Source of the DNA: an uncultured Bacilli bacterium
GTDB lineage: Bacteria; Bacillota_I; Bacilli_A; RF39; UBA660
NCBI GenBank assembly: GCA_947589165.1
Contig: CANQCH010000006.1
Coordinates: 1-22,981, forward strand
Direction: 5' to 3'
DNA: 22,981 nucleotides
Below are positions 14,183-20,800 of this stretch, in pieces. The translations under genes and the position numbers were made by a program. Position 1 is the first letter of the stretch; every line of letters begins with the position of its first letter. Under the pieces are notes generated by a model, which ran no database searches, was not told the origin of the DNA, and was given only the letters and a program-made list of their open reading frames with translations.

Positions 14183-15050
14183 GATGACGTAAACGGTTAT
14201 TTTTGGTTTTCTCTGTATAATAAACAAAGATAGCTTTTTTGGGATTTAAATAAAGGCATTTAGCATCACCATAATTAATAAATGGTGATTTTTTTATCGG
14301 TTTACTTTTTAAAATTTGAGCATAAATATCTTGTTTATAACTAACAGTTATTTTCCCAACGAAAAATAATTGCTGATTTTTCTCTTCCCCTAAATAGAGA
14401 CTCATAGTCTGATTTTTATTAAGAGTATAACCACCAATAAAAAAATAATCAGATTGAAAATTTTTGATTTTTAACCAATCATTAACCCGTTTACCATAGT
14501 AGTATTTACTATTTATCTTTTTGGCAACAATACCTTCCAAAGCCATTTTTTTAATTGTCCGAAAGAGTTTTTTCCCTTCCCCAATATAATATTTAGCAAT
14601 TTTAAAAACTTCATTTTCGGGGTATTGATCTAATATTTTTTTTCTTACAATTAGATCTTCATTAGTTAAATCTTTGCCATTATCTAAAAGATCAAAAGCC
14701 ATAAATACCACGGGATTACTTTGAGCATAAAGTTTAATTTTAGCTTTATTTTTTAAATGAAAACGTTCTTGTAAGGCTTTAAAATCGGGTTTGCCATCAC
14801 TTAAACTAATAATTTCCCCATCTAAAACACAGGGCCCTTTAATAATTTCTTTAATCTTTTCTAATTCAGGAAAGATACTATTTAAAATTAAACCATTGCG
14901 ACTTAAAATAATCAGATTGGTTGTATCAATAAAAATTAAAGCCCGAAAACCATCAAATTTGATTTCATATAAATATTCCGCACTATCAAACGGCTTTTTT
15001 ATTTCTTCCAAAAGCATGGGCCGTAGTTCTAAAAAATCATTTTTTCGCAT
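14172..15050 (-). CDS. ligD: ATP-dependent DNA ligase, LigD ligase-domain type (NHEJ)
   Basis: A 292-residue ligase consisting only of the adenylation and OB-fold domains. Motif I is YEIKFDGFRAL with the nucleophile Lys31, LDGEIIS is motif III, EGIVAKK is motif IV and DWLKIKN is motif V. The opening ELRPMLLEE is typical of LigD ligase domains. Bacterial LigD often carries fused polymerase and phosphoesterase domains; both are absent here, and no primase gene is adjacent. It seals double-strand breaks in an ATP-dependent manner with Ku, whose gene precedes it with a 14-base overlap. It is transcribed convergently to the coiled-coil gene. Confidence 0.94.
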   Translation of the reverse strand: MRKNDFLELRPMLLEEIKKPFDSAEYLYEIKFDGFRALIFIDTTNLIILSRNGLILNSIFPELEKIKEIIKGPCVLDGEIISLSDGKPDFKALQERFHLKNKAKIKLYAQSNPVVFMAFDLLDNGKDLTNEDLIVRKKILDQYPENEVFKIAKYYIGEGKKLFRTIKKMALEGIVAKKINSKYYYGKRVNDWLKIKNFQSDYFFIGGYTLNKNQTMSLYLGEEKNQQLFFVGKITVSYKQDIYAQILKSKPIKKSPFINYGDAKCLYLNPKKAIFVYYTEKTKNNRLRHPKL

Positions 15051-15792
15051 TTTTAACCTTTAAGGAAGCTTCTAATGCCTTATATAAATCATCGATGGAT
15101 TTCGTTTTTTTACCTTTAACTTTTTTTATTTTTTGTCCATGAATTTTTTTATCGATAGCGTCTTTAATCCGATTTTGATATTCATCTTTATACGTTTCGG
15201 GTTTAAATTTATTGGTAAGACTATCCACGAGTTTAATGGCCATTTTTAACTCAGCTTCCGTAAATTCTTTTTTATGGGCTTCTTGTTTTAATTTTACTTC
15301 TTCTTCATAATATAAAGTATTTAATAACATATTTTCATAACCAAAACGAATGACAACATAATAAAGGCGATTATGTAAATAAGTTTTGGCAATGGCTACT
15401 TTTTTACTTTGCCGTAAAGCTTCTTTTAATAATTCAAAAGCTTTCGTACTTTTATTGGGGGACAAAACATAACTTTTATCATAATAGACGGGATCAATTT
15501 CATTAATATTAACAAAGGCAATTATTTCCATACTTTTTTCATTATCACTTTTTAGTTTTTGAAATTCTTCATTCGTAAACGTAATATAATTATTATCTTT
15601 ATATTCATAACCTTTAACAATATCTGTGGGTTTTACTTCCGTATCACAATGGGGACAATAACGAATGAATTCTAAACGTGTATCACATTTTTTATGTAAT
15701 AAATTAAAAGTTACATTATTATCCTTAATCGCGGAATTTAAAATAACCGGGATATTTACTAAACCAAAAGATATATTAGTTTGATAATTCAT
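15037..15792 (-). CDS. ku: Ku protein, non-homologous end joining
   Basis: A 251-residue bacterial Ku. The N-terminus 'TNISFGLVNIPVILNSAIKD' is the Ku signature, with the beta-barrel core following (FNLLHKKCDTRLEFIRYCPHC, then VKGYEYKDNNYITFTNEE). Helical segments and a Lys-rich C-terminal tail (KNAKK) follow, as in other bacterial Ku. It forms a homodimeric ring on DNA ends and recruits LigD. The ligase gene overlaps its end by 14 bases, so the two make one operon. In B. subtilis ku-ligD is expressed in the forespore and protects spores; that could be so here, but the promoter gives no sigma-factor signature I can identify. GGTGA lies 9 bases before the ATG. Confidence 0.95.
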   Translation of the reverse strand: MNYQTNISFGLVNIPVILNSAIKDNNVTFNLLHKKCDTRLEFIRYCPHCDTEVKPTDIVKGYEYKDNNYITFTNEEFQKLKSDNEKSMEIIAFVNINEIDPVYYDKSYVLSPNKSTKAFELLKEALRQSKKVAIAKTYLHNRLYYVVIRFGYENMLLNTLYYEEEVKLKQEAHKKEFTEAELKMAIKLVDSLTNKFKPETYKDEYQNRIKDAIDKKIHGQKIKKVKGKKTKSIDDLYKALEASLKVKNAKK

Positions 15793-15894
15793 TATTTTTC
15801 ACCATTATTAGTATGGAAAAAGACTAATTTTTTTATGCTTTTTTAAAGATTTACCATTTATAAATAATTCTTAAAATATTTTATAAAAAAATTA

Positions 15895-15923
15895 AAGACT
15901 TTTCCTAAAATAATTGGTATACT
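15895..15923 (+). promoter_or_regulatory. Promoter of the zinc-ribbon pair
   Basis: TGG-TATACT (15918-15923) is an extended -10 element, with AAGACT (15895-15900) 17 bases upstream as a weak -35. GGTGG at 15931-15935 precedes ATG 15942. The region is divergent from ku. Confidence 0.6.
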
Positions 15924-15941
15924 ATCCGTAGTGGTGGTAAA

Positions 15942-16793
15942 ATGAAAAATAAATCTGTTTATTGTACTAACTGTGGAAGTAAAAATTCAAACACAGCGGA
16001 AGTTTGTAAAAATTGTGGCGAAAAGTTAGCAGTTAAAGATCATCTTTTTAGAGAATTTTTGTATCATCATACAAAAGAAGAACTAAAAAAGGAAATTACT
16101 GATAATATTTTTTCCCTTATTTCTCGCTTTTTAATAAGCCATTTATATGGTGTATTTTTTGCCGCTACAATAATATTTACGGGTGTTGCCGCGACTTCTT
16201 ATGTAATAAATGTCAATAGCAAAAGTTACACTAAGGTAAAAGAAGTACCTGTTGTTGCCACAACGTGTCATAAAGTTAATTCCGTAAAACCTGTGATGGC
16301 TTGTGCCAAAGGATATGAATTAATTGATGAAAAATGTCAAAAAGAAGCTACGGTTAATGCTAAGGCAACAAAAACTTGTAGTGATGGTTATACCTTAAAT
16401 GGCAGTAATTGTTTAAGTAATACCACTTATAATAAAGTAGCTACTAAAGAGTGTATTTTACCCCAAAATTTAAAAGATCAAGATTTTTCAAAAGGAAGTT
16501 TAAATGAGGAAGGTAAATGTTCAACATATGCATGTGCTAAATATCGAGATGGTGAATGTGTAGATATTGTAATGGAAGAATATGAGCCAACGACAGTTAC
16601 ATCTTGTCCAAGTGGCACCAAAGAAGTAAGTGGCAAATGTTATAAGACAAGTACAGTTAAAACTACTTATAGTTGTGAAAATGGAAAATTAGCTAATAAT
16701 ATGTGTCTTATTATGGTAGAAAATGAACCAACGCCATCATGTGAAGATGGGTATGTTTATAACGAAGAATGTAATGTATGTGAAGCGGAGTAA
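15942..16793 (+). CDS. Membrane protein with cytosolic zinc ribbon and Cys-rich repeat ectodomain
   Basis: A 283-residue protein in three parts. Residues 8-25 form a zinc ribbon (Cys8, Cys11, Cys22, Cys25). Residues about 70-90 form a single membrane helix. The C-terminal 190 residues contain about five units of the pattern Cys-x2-Gly-Tyr/Thr-x5-7-Cys, for example CAKGYELIDEKC, CSDGYTLNGSNC, CPSGTKEVSGKC and CENGKLANNMC. Each is followed by a Thr/Val-rich linker. The helix orientation is inferred from the zinc ribbon being cytosolic, which puts the Cys units outside, where they could form disulfides or bind a ligand. No known family is recognised for the whole. It is coupled to a second zinc-ribbon membrane gene, whose start lies 3 bases after its stop. 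Confidence 0.72.
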   Translation: MKNKSVYCTNCGSKNSNTAEVCKNCGEKLAVKDHLFREFLYHHTKEELKKEITDNIFSLISRFLISHLYGVFFAATIIFTGVAATSYVINVNSKSYTKVKEVPVVATTCHKVNSVKPVMACAKGYELIDEKCQKEATVNAKATKTCSDGYTLNGSNCLSNTTYNKVATKECILPQNLKDQDFSKGSLNEEGKCSTYACAKYRDGECVDIVMEEYEPTTVTSCPSGTKEVSGKCYKTSTVKTTYSCENGKLANNMCLIMVENEPTPSCEDGYVYNEECNVCEAE

Positions 16794-16796
16794 GTT

Positions 16797-17366
16797 ATGA
16801 AATGTAGTAAATGTAAAACTGATAATGCTATTAAAGCAAATTATTGTAAGAAGTGCGCTAATAAATTCACTAAAAAAGAACAAGATGCGGCTTATCAAAA
16901 AACTGTATATGGTAAAATTGATTTATTTGAAAAATGGTTTAACCGTTTTACTTTAGCGGTGATTTTAGATCATTGGCTTTTTAAAACAGTTGTCACTTTA
17001 GGTATATTAGCGTTAGGTATTTTGTTTTGTATTAAAAATGGAACGCATTTAAAAGTATTAGAGAATGAAATGTATGATCTTTATTATATGGAAAAAACTA
17101 AAGAATATTATTTAGTCGCTAAAGAAAACCAAAATGAAATCCCACTTGATTTGTTCATTCCCAATAGAACGGAAACTATTGAAGTAAATCATTACAATAA
17201 TAATGATGAGTTATTAAGTAAGGAAGAATATAAAAAAGATGGGGAAATAGTTTTAGAAACATATTCCGATGATTATTATATTTTAGTTGCTAATTATAAA
17301 GGTGACAAAAAAGAAAATTTAAAAATATTTTCTTATCGGGCAAATGATATAGAAATTGTAGAATAA
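16797..17366 (+). CDS. Zinc-ribbon single-pass membrane protein
   Basis: A 189-residue protein whose N-terminus is a zinc ribbon (Cys3, Cys6, Cys17, Cys20), followed by one membrane helix (about residues 61-79). A 110-residue, strongly acidic and Tyr-rich C-terminal domain follows, rich in beta strands (ETIEVNHYNNNDELLSKEEY). The arrangement (ribbon, helix, extracytoplasmic domain) mirrors the preceding gene, from which it is separated by 3 bases with GGAG as the ribosome binding site. The two probably form a complex or share a site of action. I do not recognise the ectodomain family. Confidence 0.72.
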   Translation: MKCSKCKTDNAIKANYCKKCANKFTKKEQDAAYQKTVYGKIDLFEKWFNRFTLAVILDHWLFKTVVTLGILALGILFCIKNGTHLKVLENEMYDLYYMEKTKEYYLVAKENQNEIPLDLFIPNRTETIEVNHYNNNDELLSKEEYKKDGEIVLETYSDDYYILVANYKGDKKENLKIFSYRANDIEIVE

Positions 17367-17515
17367 GGCATATTACAAAATTATTTATAGCAACGTTAAT
17401 GATGTGAGAATAAAAGGTTATTAAAATTTTAAGAAAGTTTTTTAACAGTCTGAATTTAGTTTTTAAATCCATTAAATGTTAATGTTTAAAATTCTTAAAT
17501 AGAAACATTTTTTCC

Positions 17516-17545
17516 TTTACTAATTAGTATAAATAGAATTATAAT
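17516..17545 (+). promoter_or_regulatory. Promoter of the 28-residue-repeat protein gene
   Basis: TTTACT (17516-17521), an 18-bp spacer and a perfect TATAAT (17540-17545). GAGAGG (17558-17563) precedes ATG 17569 by 5 bases. The rest of the gap from 17367 to 17515 shows only AT-rich DNA and no convincing hairpin or ORF. Confidence 0.7.
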
Positions 17546-17568
17546 AAGTAACAATTTGAGAGGTTATT

Positions 17569-18600
17569 ATGAATTCATATATTAAACTATTAATGAAACA
17601 AAATTTTGATGGTTTTAAAAAATTAATTGAACTAGGAATTATTAATAAAAAGATTGCTTGCGATGCTGTTATAGAAAGCAATAATGGATATTATATTTAT
17701 TGTATTGCTAGAGATGTAAAAGATGTTAATATTGCTAAATTATGTAATGCAATATGCTACACTCAAGATGCTGAATTGATTTATTTGTTTGCTAAAAATA
17801 TTGAAGGCGCAAATATTTCTCAATTAGAAGATGCCATTATTCAAACTAAAAGTGCCTCACAAATTTGCTGGTTTGCTAAAGATATAAATGGTGCAAATAT
17901 TGAAAAATTAGAAGACGGGATTATTCAAACTAGAAATGCATATCGGATGTGTCTTTTTGCTAAAGATATAAATGGTGCAAATATTGAAAAATTAGAAGAC
18001 GCCGTTATTCGAACCAAAAATGCCGAATCGATTTGTAGATTTGCTGAATGTGTTAAAGGCGCAAATATTGAAAAATTAGAAGATGCCATTATTCAAACTG
18101 GAAGGGCCAAATATATTTATGAATTTGCTAGTTATGTTAAGGGAGCTAATATTTCCAAATTAGAAGATGCAGTTATTCAAGTTGGAAATGCCAAATATAT
18201 TTATAATTTTGCCAGGGATGTTAAGAGATCCAATATTTCCAAATTAGAGGATGCCATTATTCAAATTGAAGATATAGAATATATGCGTTATTTTGCGAGA
18301 GATGTTAAAGGTGCTAATATTTCCAAATTACAAAATGCCACTATTCAAATTGGAACTTATGAAGATAGTTTTCTTTTTGCGGGCCTTATAAAAGGGGCAG
18401 ATAGGAACAAAGTAAAGCAAGTTTTTAATACTGAACAAGAAAAACTAGAAGATCAAAAAATAAGCAAAAAGTATAAAGATTTAATAAATTTATTACAACA
18501 AAAAAATTATGAAGAAATTGTAAACAATAAACGAAAATTTGAGCAGTTATTTGATGACGACGGCTCTGTTTGCTCTAAAGTAAGGAAGTTAAAATTTTAA
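17569..18600 (+). CDS. Alpha-solenoid-like protein with 28-residue tandem repeats
   Basis: A 343-residue cytoplasmic protein made mostly of about eight to nine copies of a 28-residue repeat. The consensus is G-A-N-I-x-K-L-E-D-A-I-I-Q-T-x-N-A-x-x-I-Y-x-F-A-x-D-V-K. The regular spacing (Leu, Ile, Ala and Phe at fixed positions) predicts a helical-repeat rod, comparable to other short-repeat solenoids. The repeats are followed by a charged helical C-terminal region (EQEKLEDQKISKKYKDLINL) ending in a basic tail SVCSKVRKLKF. No catalytic motif is visible. It probably acts as a protein-binding scaffold. Neighbouring repeats show near-identical DNA, a sign of recent tandem duplication. Binding partner and role are unknown. 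Confidence 0.8.
   Translation: MNSYIKLLMKQNFDGFKKLIELGIINKKIACDAVIESNNGYYIYCIARDVKDVNIAKLCNAICYTQDAELIYLFAKNIEGANISQLEDAIIQTKSASQICWFAKDINGANIEKLEDGIIQTRNAYRMCLFAKDINGANIEKLEDAVIRTKNAESICRFAECVKGANIEKLEDAIIQTGRAKYIYEFASYVKGANISKLEDAVIQVGNAKYIYNFARDVKRSNISKLEDAIIQIEDIEYMRYFARDVKGANISKLQNATIQIGTYEDSFLFAGLIKGADRNKVKQVFNTEQEKLEDQKISKKYKDLINLLQQKNYEEIVNNKRKFEQLFDDDGSVCSKVRKLKF
17872..18001 (+). repeat. 46-bp perfect direct repeat inside the solenoid gene
   Basis: Bases 17872-17917 and 17956-18001 are identical, spaced 84 bp apart, exactly one 28-codon repeat unit. Further units are more diverged. This marks recent duplication or gene conversion within the repeat array. Confidence 0.9.
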
Positions 18601-18672
18601 AATAATTCATTATTTAGAAAAATAGTCAAAGTAAATAGTTAATATTTCGACAAAATCATTTTTTTATAAGTT

Positions 18673-19272
18673 TCATTCATTTTTTAATGTTTTTCGATAA
18701 ATTGCAATCAAATCTTGATCATTTTGATTCATAGGTAAATTATCTAAATCAAAGAATTTCATATTTTTTGATTCTTCATCCCATTTTAATGTTCCGGAAT
18801 AATTTTTAACACAATATAAAGCGGTATTATTAATAACGACATCGCCATTGGGATATTTATTTTTTCTACTATTACCAGAAACAATCGCTATTAACTCTAA
18901 ATTGTCCTCGGTTATATCTAAATTTGTTTCTTCTTTAATTTCACGGATTATCGTATCTTCAAATCTTTCTCCCAATTCTTGACACCCACCGGGAAGTCCC
19001 CATTTATCATTGTCTGCTCTCGATTGAAGTAAAATTTGTCCCTTTTCATTTACGATAATAGCGGCTGCTCCATCTTGCAATAAAACAAATTTATGTTTTA
19101 GCTCTCCCATACATAATCTTGTCAATACGGGATAGCCAATGATATTACTTAATTCAATAATCTCATCCGTGTTTAAAATGTTCATTATTTCAACTAAATT
19201 ATTATAAGAAAGATTTCTTTTTTCTTGTTTTGATAATTTTTTTATATTTTCTAATATTTCTTTATTGGTCAT
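18673..19272 (-). CDS. Nudix hydrolase
   Basis: A 199-residue protein read from ATG 19272 (MTNKEILENI), preceded by AAAGGAG. A TTG 60 bases earlier would add 20 residues but has no ribosome binding site. The Nudix box lies around residues 96-118: G-C-Q-E-L-G-E-R-F-E then R-E-I-K-E-E-T, with Asn where the usual motif has Gly (ETNLDI). WGLPGG is also present. An N-terminal helical extension of about 60 residues precedes the domain. Such enzymes cleave nucleoside diphosphates linked to another group, for example ADP-ribose, NADH or oxidised nucleotides; the substrate cannot be told here. It is the last gene before the degraded KilA-N segment and the tRNA gene. Confidence 0.9.
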   Translation of the reverse strand: MTNKEILENIKKLSKQEKRNLSYNNLVEIMNILNTDEIIELSNIIGYPVLTRLCMGELKHKFVLLQDGAAAIIVNEKGQILLQSRADNDKWGLPGGCQELGERFEDTIIREIKEETNLDITEDNLELIAIVSGNSRKNKYPNGDVVINNTALYCVKNYSGTLKWDEESKNMKFFDLDNLPMNQNDQDLIAIYRKTLKNE

Positions 19273-19422
19273 ATTAATAATTTCTCCTTTAATATGTAAC
19301 TTTTTAAACATAATTTTCTTGACAATAGGCAAATGTGTTTTTAAATTGATAAATATTTATTTAGATTCAATTAAATAGTTATCAATATTTTCTAATGCTT
19401 TTATTCTATTATTTTTTAATTA

Positions 19423-19589
19423 TTATGCCACTCGATAGTGATCTTGAATTGTACCAATGTTATATCTTCCACCTTTGGAACTAATACCTATGGCATTAGT
19501 TCTTTTTATCCATTGCGTTGGTGACATTGAAAACGAGTTTCTTCCCATAAACCAATGTAATCAATAGTACTTATTCTTCTTAACCAGTT
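19423..19589 (-). pseudogene. Degraded KilA-N-domain gene (phage-type remnant)
   Basis: Translating this gap on the minus strand gives two pieces of a KilA-N domain in different frames. The first is NWLRRISTIDYIGLWEE (about 19589-19539). The second, about 19536-19426, contains GRNSFSMSPTQWIKRTNAIG and ISSKGGRYNIGTI, then stops. Intact KilA-N proteins join these by about 20 residues (N-P-x-F ... E-x-G) and continue with a T-Y-A-H-K-D-I-A-F-E-F segment, both missing here. The change of frame plus the deletion mark it as a pseudogene, not a short gene. KilA-N domains occur mainly in phage and other mobile-element proteins. Confidence 0.75.
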
Positions 19590-19640
19590 TTAACTGTAAA
19601 TTGTTATATAACTTAAATATATCTGCTTATATTTTTTAAT

Positions 19641-19678
19641 AAAAAGTACCAACTTCTTTTTGAAATTGATACTTTTTT
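19641..19678 (-). terminator. Hairpin terminator downstream of the tRNA gene
   Basis: An imperfect stem, with two C-A mismatches, pairs AAAAAGTA, CAA and TTC with their complements around a 5-base T loop. It has T-rich flanks on both sides. On the minus strand it lies 44 bases after the tRNA end and reads into TTTTTATT, so it likely terminates the tRNA transcript; it could also work in the other direction. Confidence 0.6.
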
Positions 19679-19721
19679 GTATTACAATCTAAACATAAAT
19701 GAGTTCAGATAGATTTCCTTC

Positions 19722-19797
19722 TGGTGCTGGAAGTGGGACTCGAACCTACGACCTACGCGTTACGAGGGCGTTGCTCTACCAACTGAGCTATTCCAGC
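19722..19797 (-). tRNA. tRNA-Thr (CGT anticodon)
   Basis: The minus strand folds into a cloverleaf: acceptor GCTGGAA/TTCCAGC, D stem GCTC/GAGC with the AGTTGGTA loop, a 7-base anticodon loop CTCGTAA (anticodon CGT, reading ACG), and TTCGAGT in the T loop. A discriminator A and an encoded CCA follow. G1-C72 and C2-G71 fit threonine identity. Two stem positions do not pair: C31-C39 at the bottom of the anticodon stem and A51-C63 in the T stem. These are unusual for a major tRNA, though the gene has a promoter and terminator, so it may be functional but minor. Confidence 0.88.
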
Positions 19798-19806
19798 AGT
19801 AACTAT

Positions 19807-19835
19807 ATTATACAATAATTTATCTTTTTATACAA
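19807..19835 (-). promoter_or_regulatory. Promoter of the tRNA-Thr gene
   Basis: On the minus strand TTGTAT (19830-19835), a 17-bp spacer and a perfect TATAAT (19807-19812) lie so that transcription would begin close to the tRNA 5' end at 19797. The -35 box is back to back with that of the radical SAM gene. Confidence 0.7.
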
Positions 19836-19836
19836 C

Positions 19837-19865
19837 TTTACAATTAAATTTTTTTAAAGTACAAT
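19837..19865 (+). promoter_or_regulatory. Promoter of the radical SAM gene
   Basis: TTTACA (19837-19842), a 17-bp spacer and TACAAT (19860-19865) each match the consensus at 5 of 6 positions. AAGGA at 19873-19877 precedes ATG 19885 by 7 bases. Confidence 0.72.
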
Positions 19866-19884
19866 AATTTTTAAGGAAAAAGTT

Positions 19885-20799
19885 ATGTTTAAATATTCAT
19901 TAGATAATAAAAGATACCATACTTTAAATTACTTTTATAAACAAAAATTTGGCAAGAAAACTTTTAAAGTGCCCCTTGACTTAGGTTTTTCATGTCCTCA
20001 TAAACAAACTGGTGGTTGTATTTTTTGTAAAGATAATAGTCGTAGTAATATAACTTTGGCTACCGCAGATTTAGTTAAACAATTTGAACATGCGAAAAAT
20101 ATTATGGAAAAGAAATGGCCTAATAGTTATTATATTGCTTATTTTCAAGCGGGGACCAATACTTATGGGCCCGTATCATTATTAAAAAAATATGTGGATA
20201 CGGTTTTAAATATCTCAAATGTAGTTGGAATAAGTATTGCGACTCGGCCAGATGCCATTACGGATGAATGTTTAGCATATTTAAGCGAGTTAAATAAACA
20301 AACTTTTTTGACGATTGAACTAGGTTTACAAAGTAGTAAAGAAGAAACTTTAAAATATATTAATCGGGGTCATGATTTAAAAACATTTACCAACATGGTT
20401 AAAAAATTACAAAGTAAGCACATTTTTACGGTGGCGCATATTATTAATGGCTTACCTTATGAAACGAAAGAAGATATGTTAAATACGGTTAGATATCTTA
20501 ATGCTTTAAAGATTGATGGGGTTAAAATTCATGCCTTATTTATAAGTAAAGATACCATTTTAGCCAAACGTTTTGCCGAAGAAAAATTCAAAGTTTTAGA
20601 TTTAAAAGAATTTGTCGATATTGTTTGTGATGAATTAACTTTATTAGATGAAAAAATTGTAATTGAAAGAATTACAGGTGATCCTGTTGTAGAAGAATTA
20701 ATTGCTCCCGAATGGCTAGTAAAAAAATTTGTCGTTTTAAATGAAATTGATAAAGAAATGGTGAGAAGAGATATTTATCAAGGCATGAAAAGTAAATAA
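19885..20799 (+). CDS. TIGR01212-family radical SAM protein (YhcC/YtqA type)
   Basis: A 304-residue radical SAM protein. The cluster cysteines lie in GFSCPHKQTGGCIFC (Cys37, Cys45, Cys48), the unusual C-x7-C-x2-C spacing of the TIGR01212 group (E. coli YhcC, B. subtilis YtqA). IAYFQAGTNTYGP, ISIATRPDAI and TIELGLQSS are further conserved segments of this family. The length is normal. The reaction has not been settled for the family; roles in tRNA or other RNA modification have been proposed. It has its own promoter, and its stop lies 1 base from that of the convergent MMPL gene. Confidence 0.93.
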   Translation: MFKYSLDNKRYHTLNYFYKQKFGKKTFKVPLDLGFSCPHKQTGGCIFCKDNSRSNITLATADLVKQFEHAKNIMEKKWPNSYYIAYFQAGTNTYGPVSLLKKYVDTVLNISNVVGISIATRPDAITDECLAYLSELNKQTFLTIELGLQSSKEETLKYINRGHDLKTFTNMVKKLQSKHIFTVAHIINGLPYETKEDMLNTVRYLNALKIDGVKIHALFISKDTILAKRFAEEKFKVLDLKEFVDIVCDELTLLDEKIVIERITGDPVVEELIAPEWLVKKFVVLNEIDKEMVRRDIYQGMKSK

Positions 20800-20800
20800 A

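Noticed and set aside
14791..15063. Plus-strand open frame of 90 codons within the ligase gene
   Set aside because: It is the antisense shadow of the ligase, with low-complexity Ser/Lys/Ile content.
17290..17472. Minus-strand open frame of 60 codons
   Set aside because: It overlaps the end of the zinc-ribbon gene and has no promoter or ribosome binding site.
17421..17500. Possible long inverted repeat around TTTAAGAA and TTCTTAAA
   Set aside because: The arms are short, AT-only and interrupted, so chance pairing is likely.
19722..19797. tRNA 3' end as an attachment site for an integrated element
   Set aside because: I looked for a second copy of the tRNA 3' end in the window and saw none, and there is no integrase gene; only the KilA-N remnant hints at an element.
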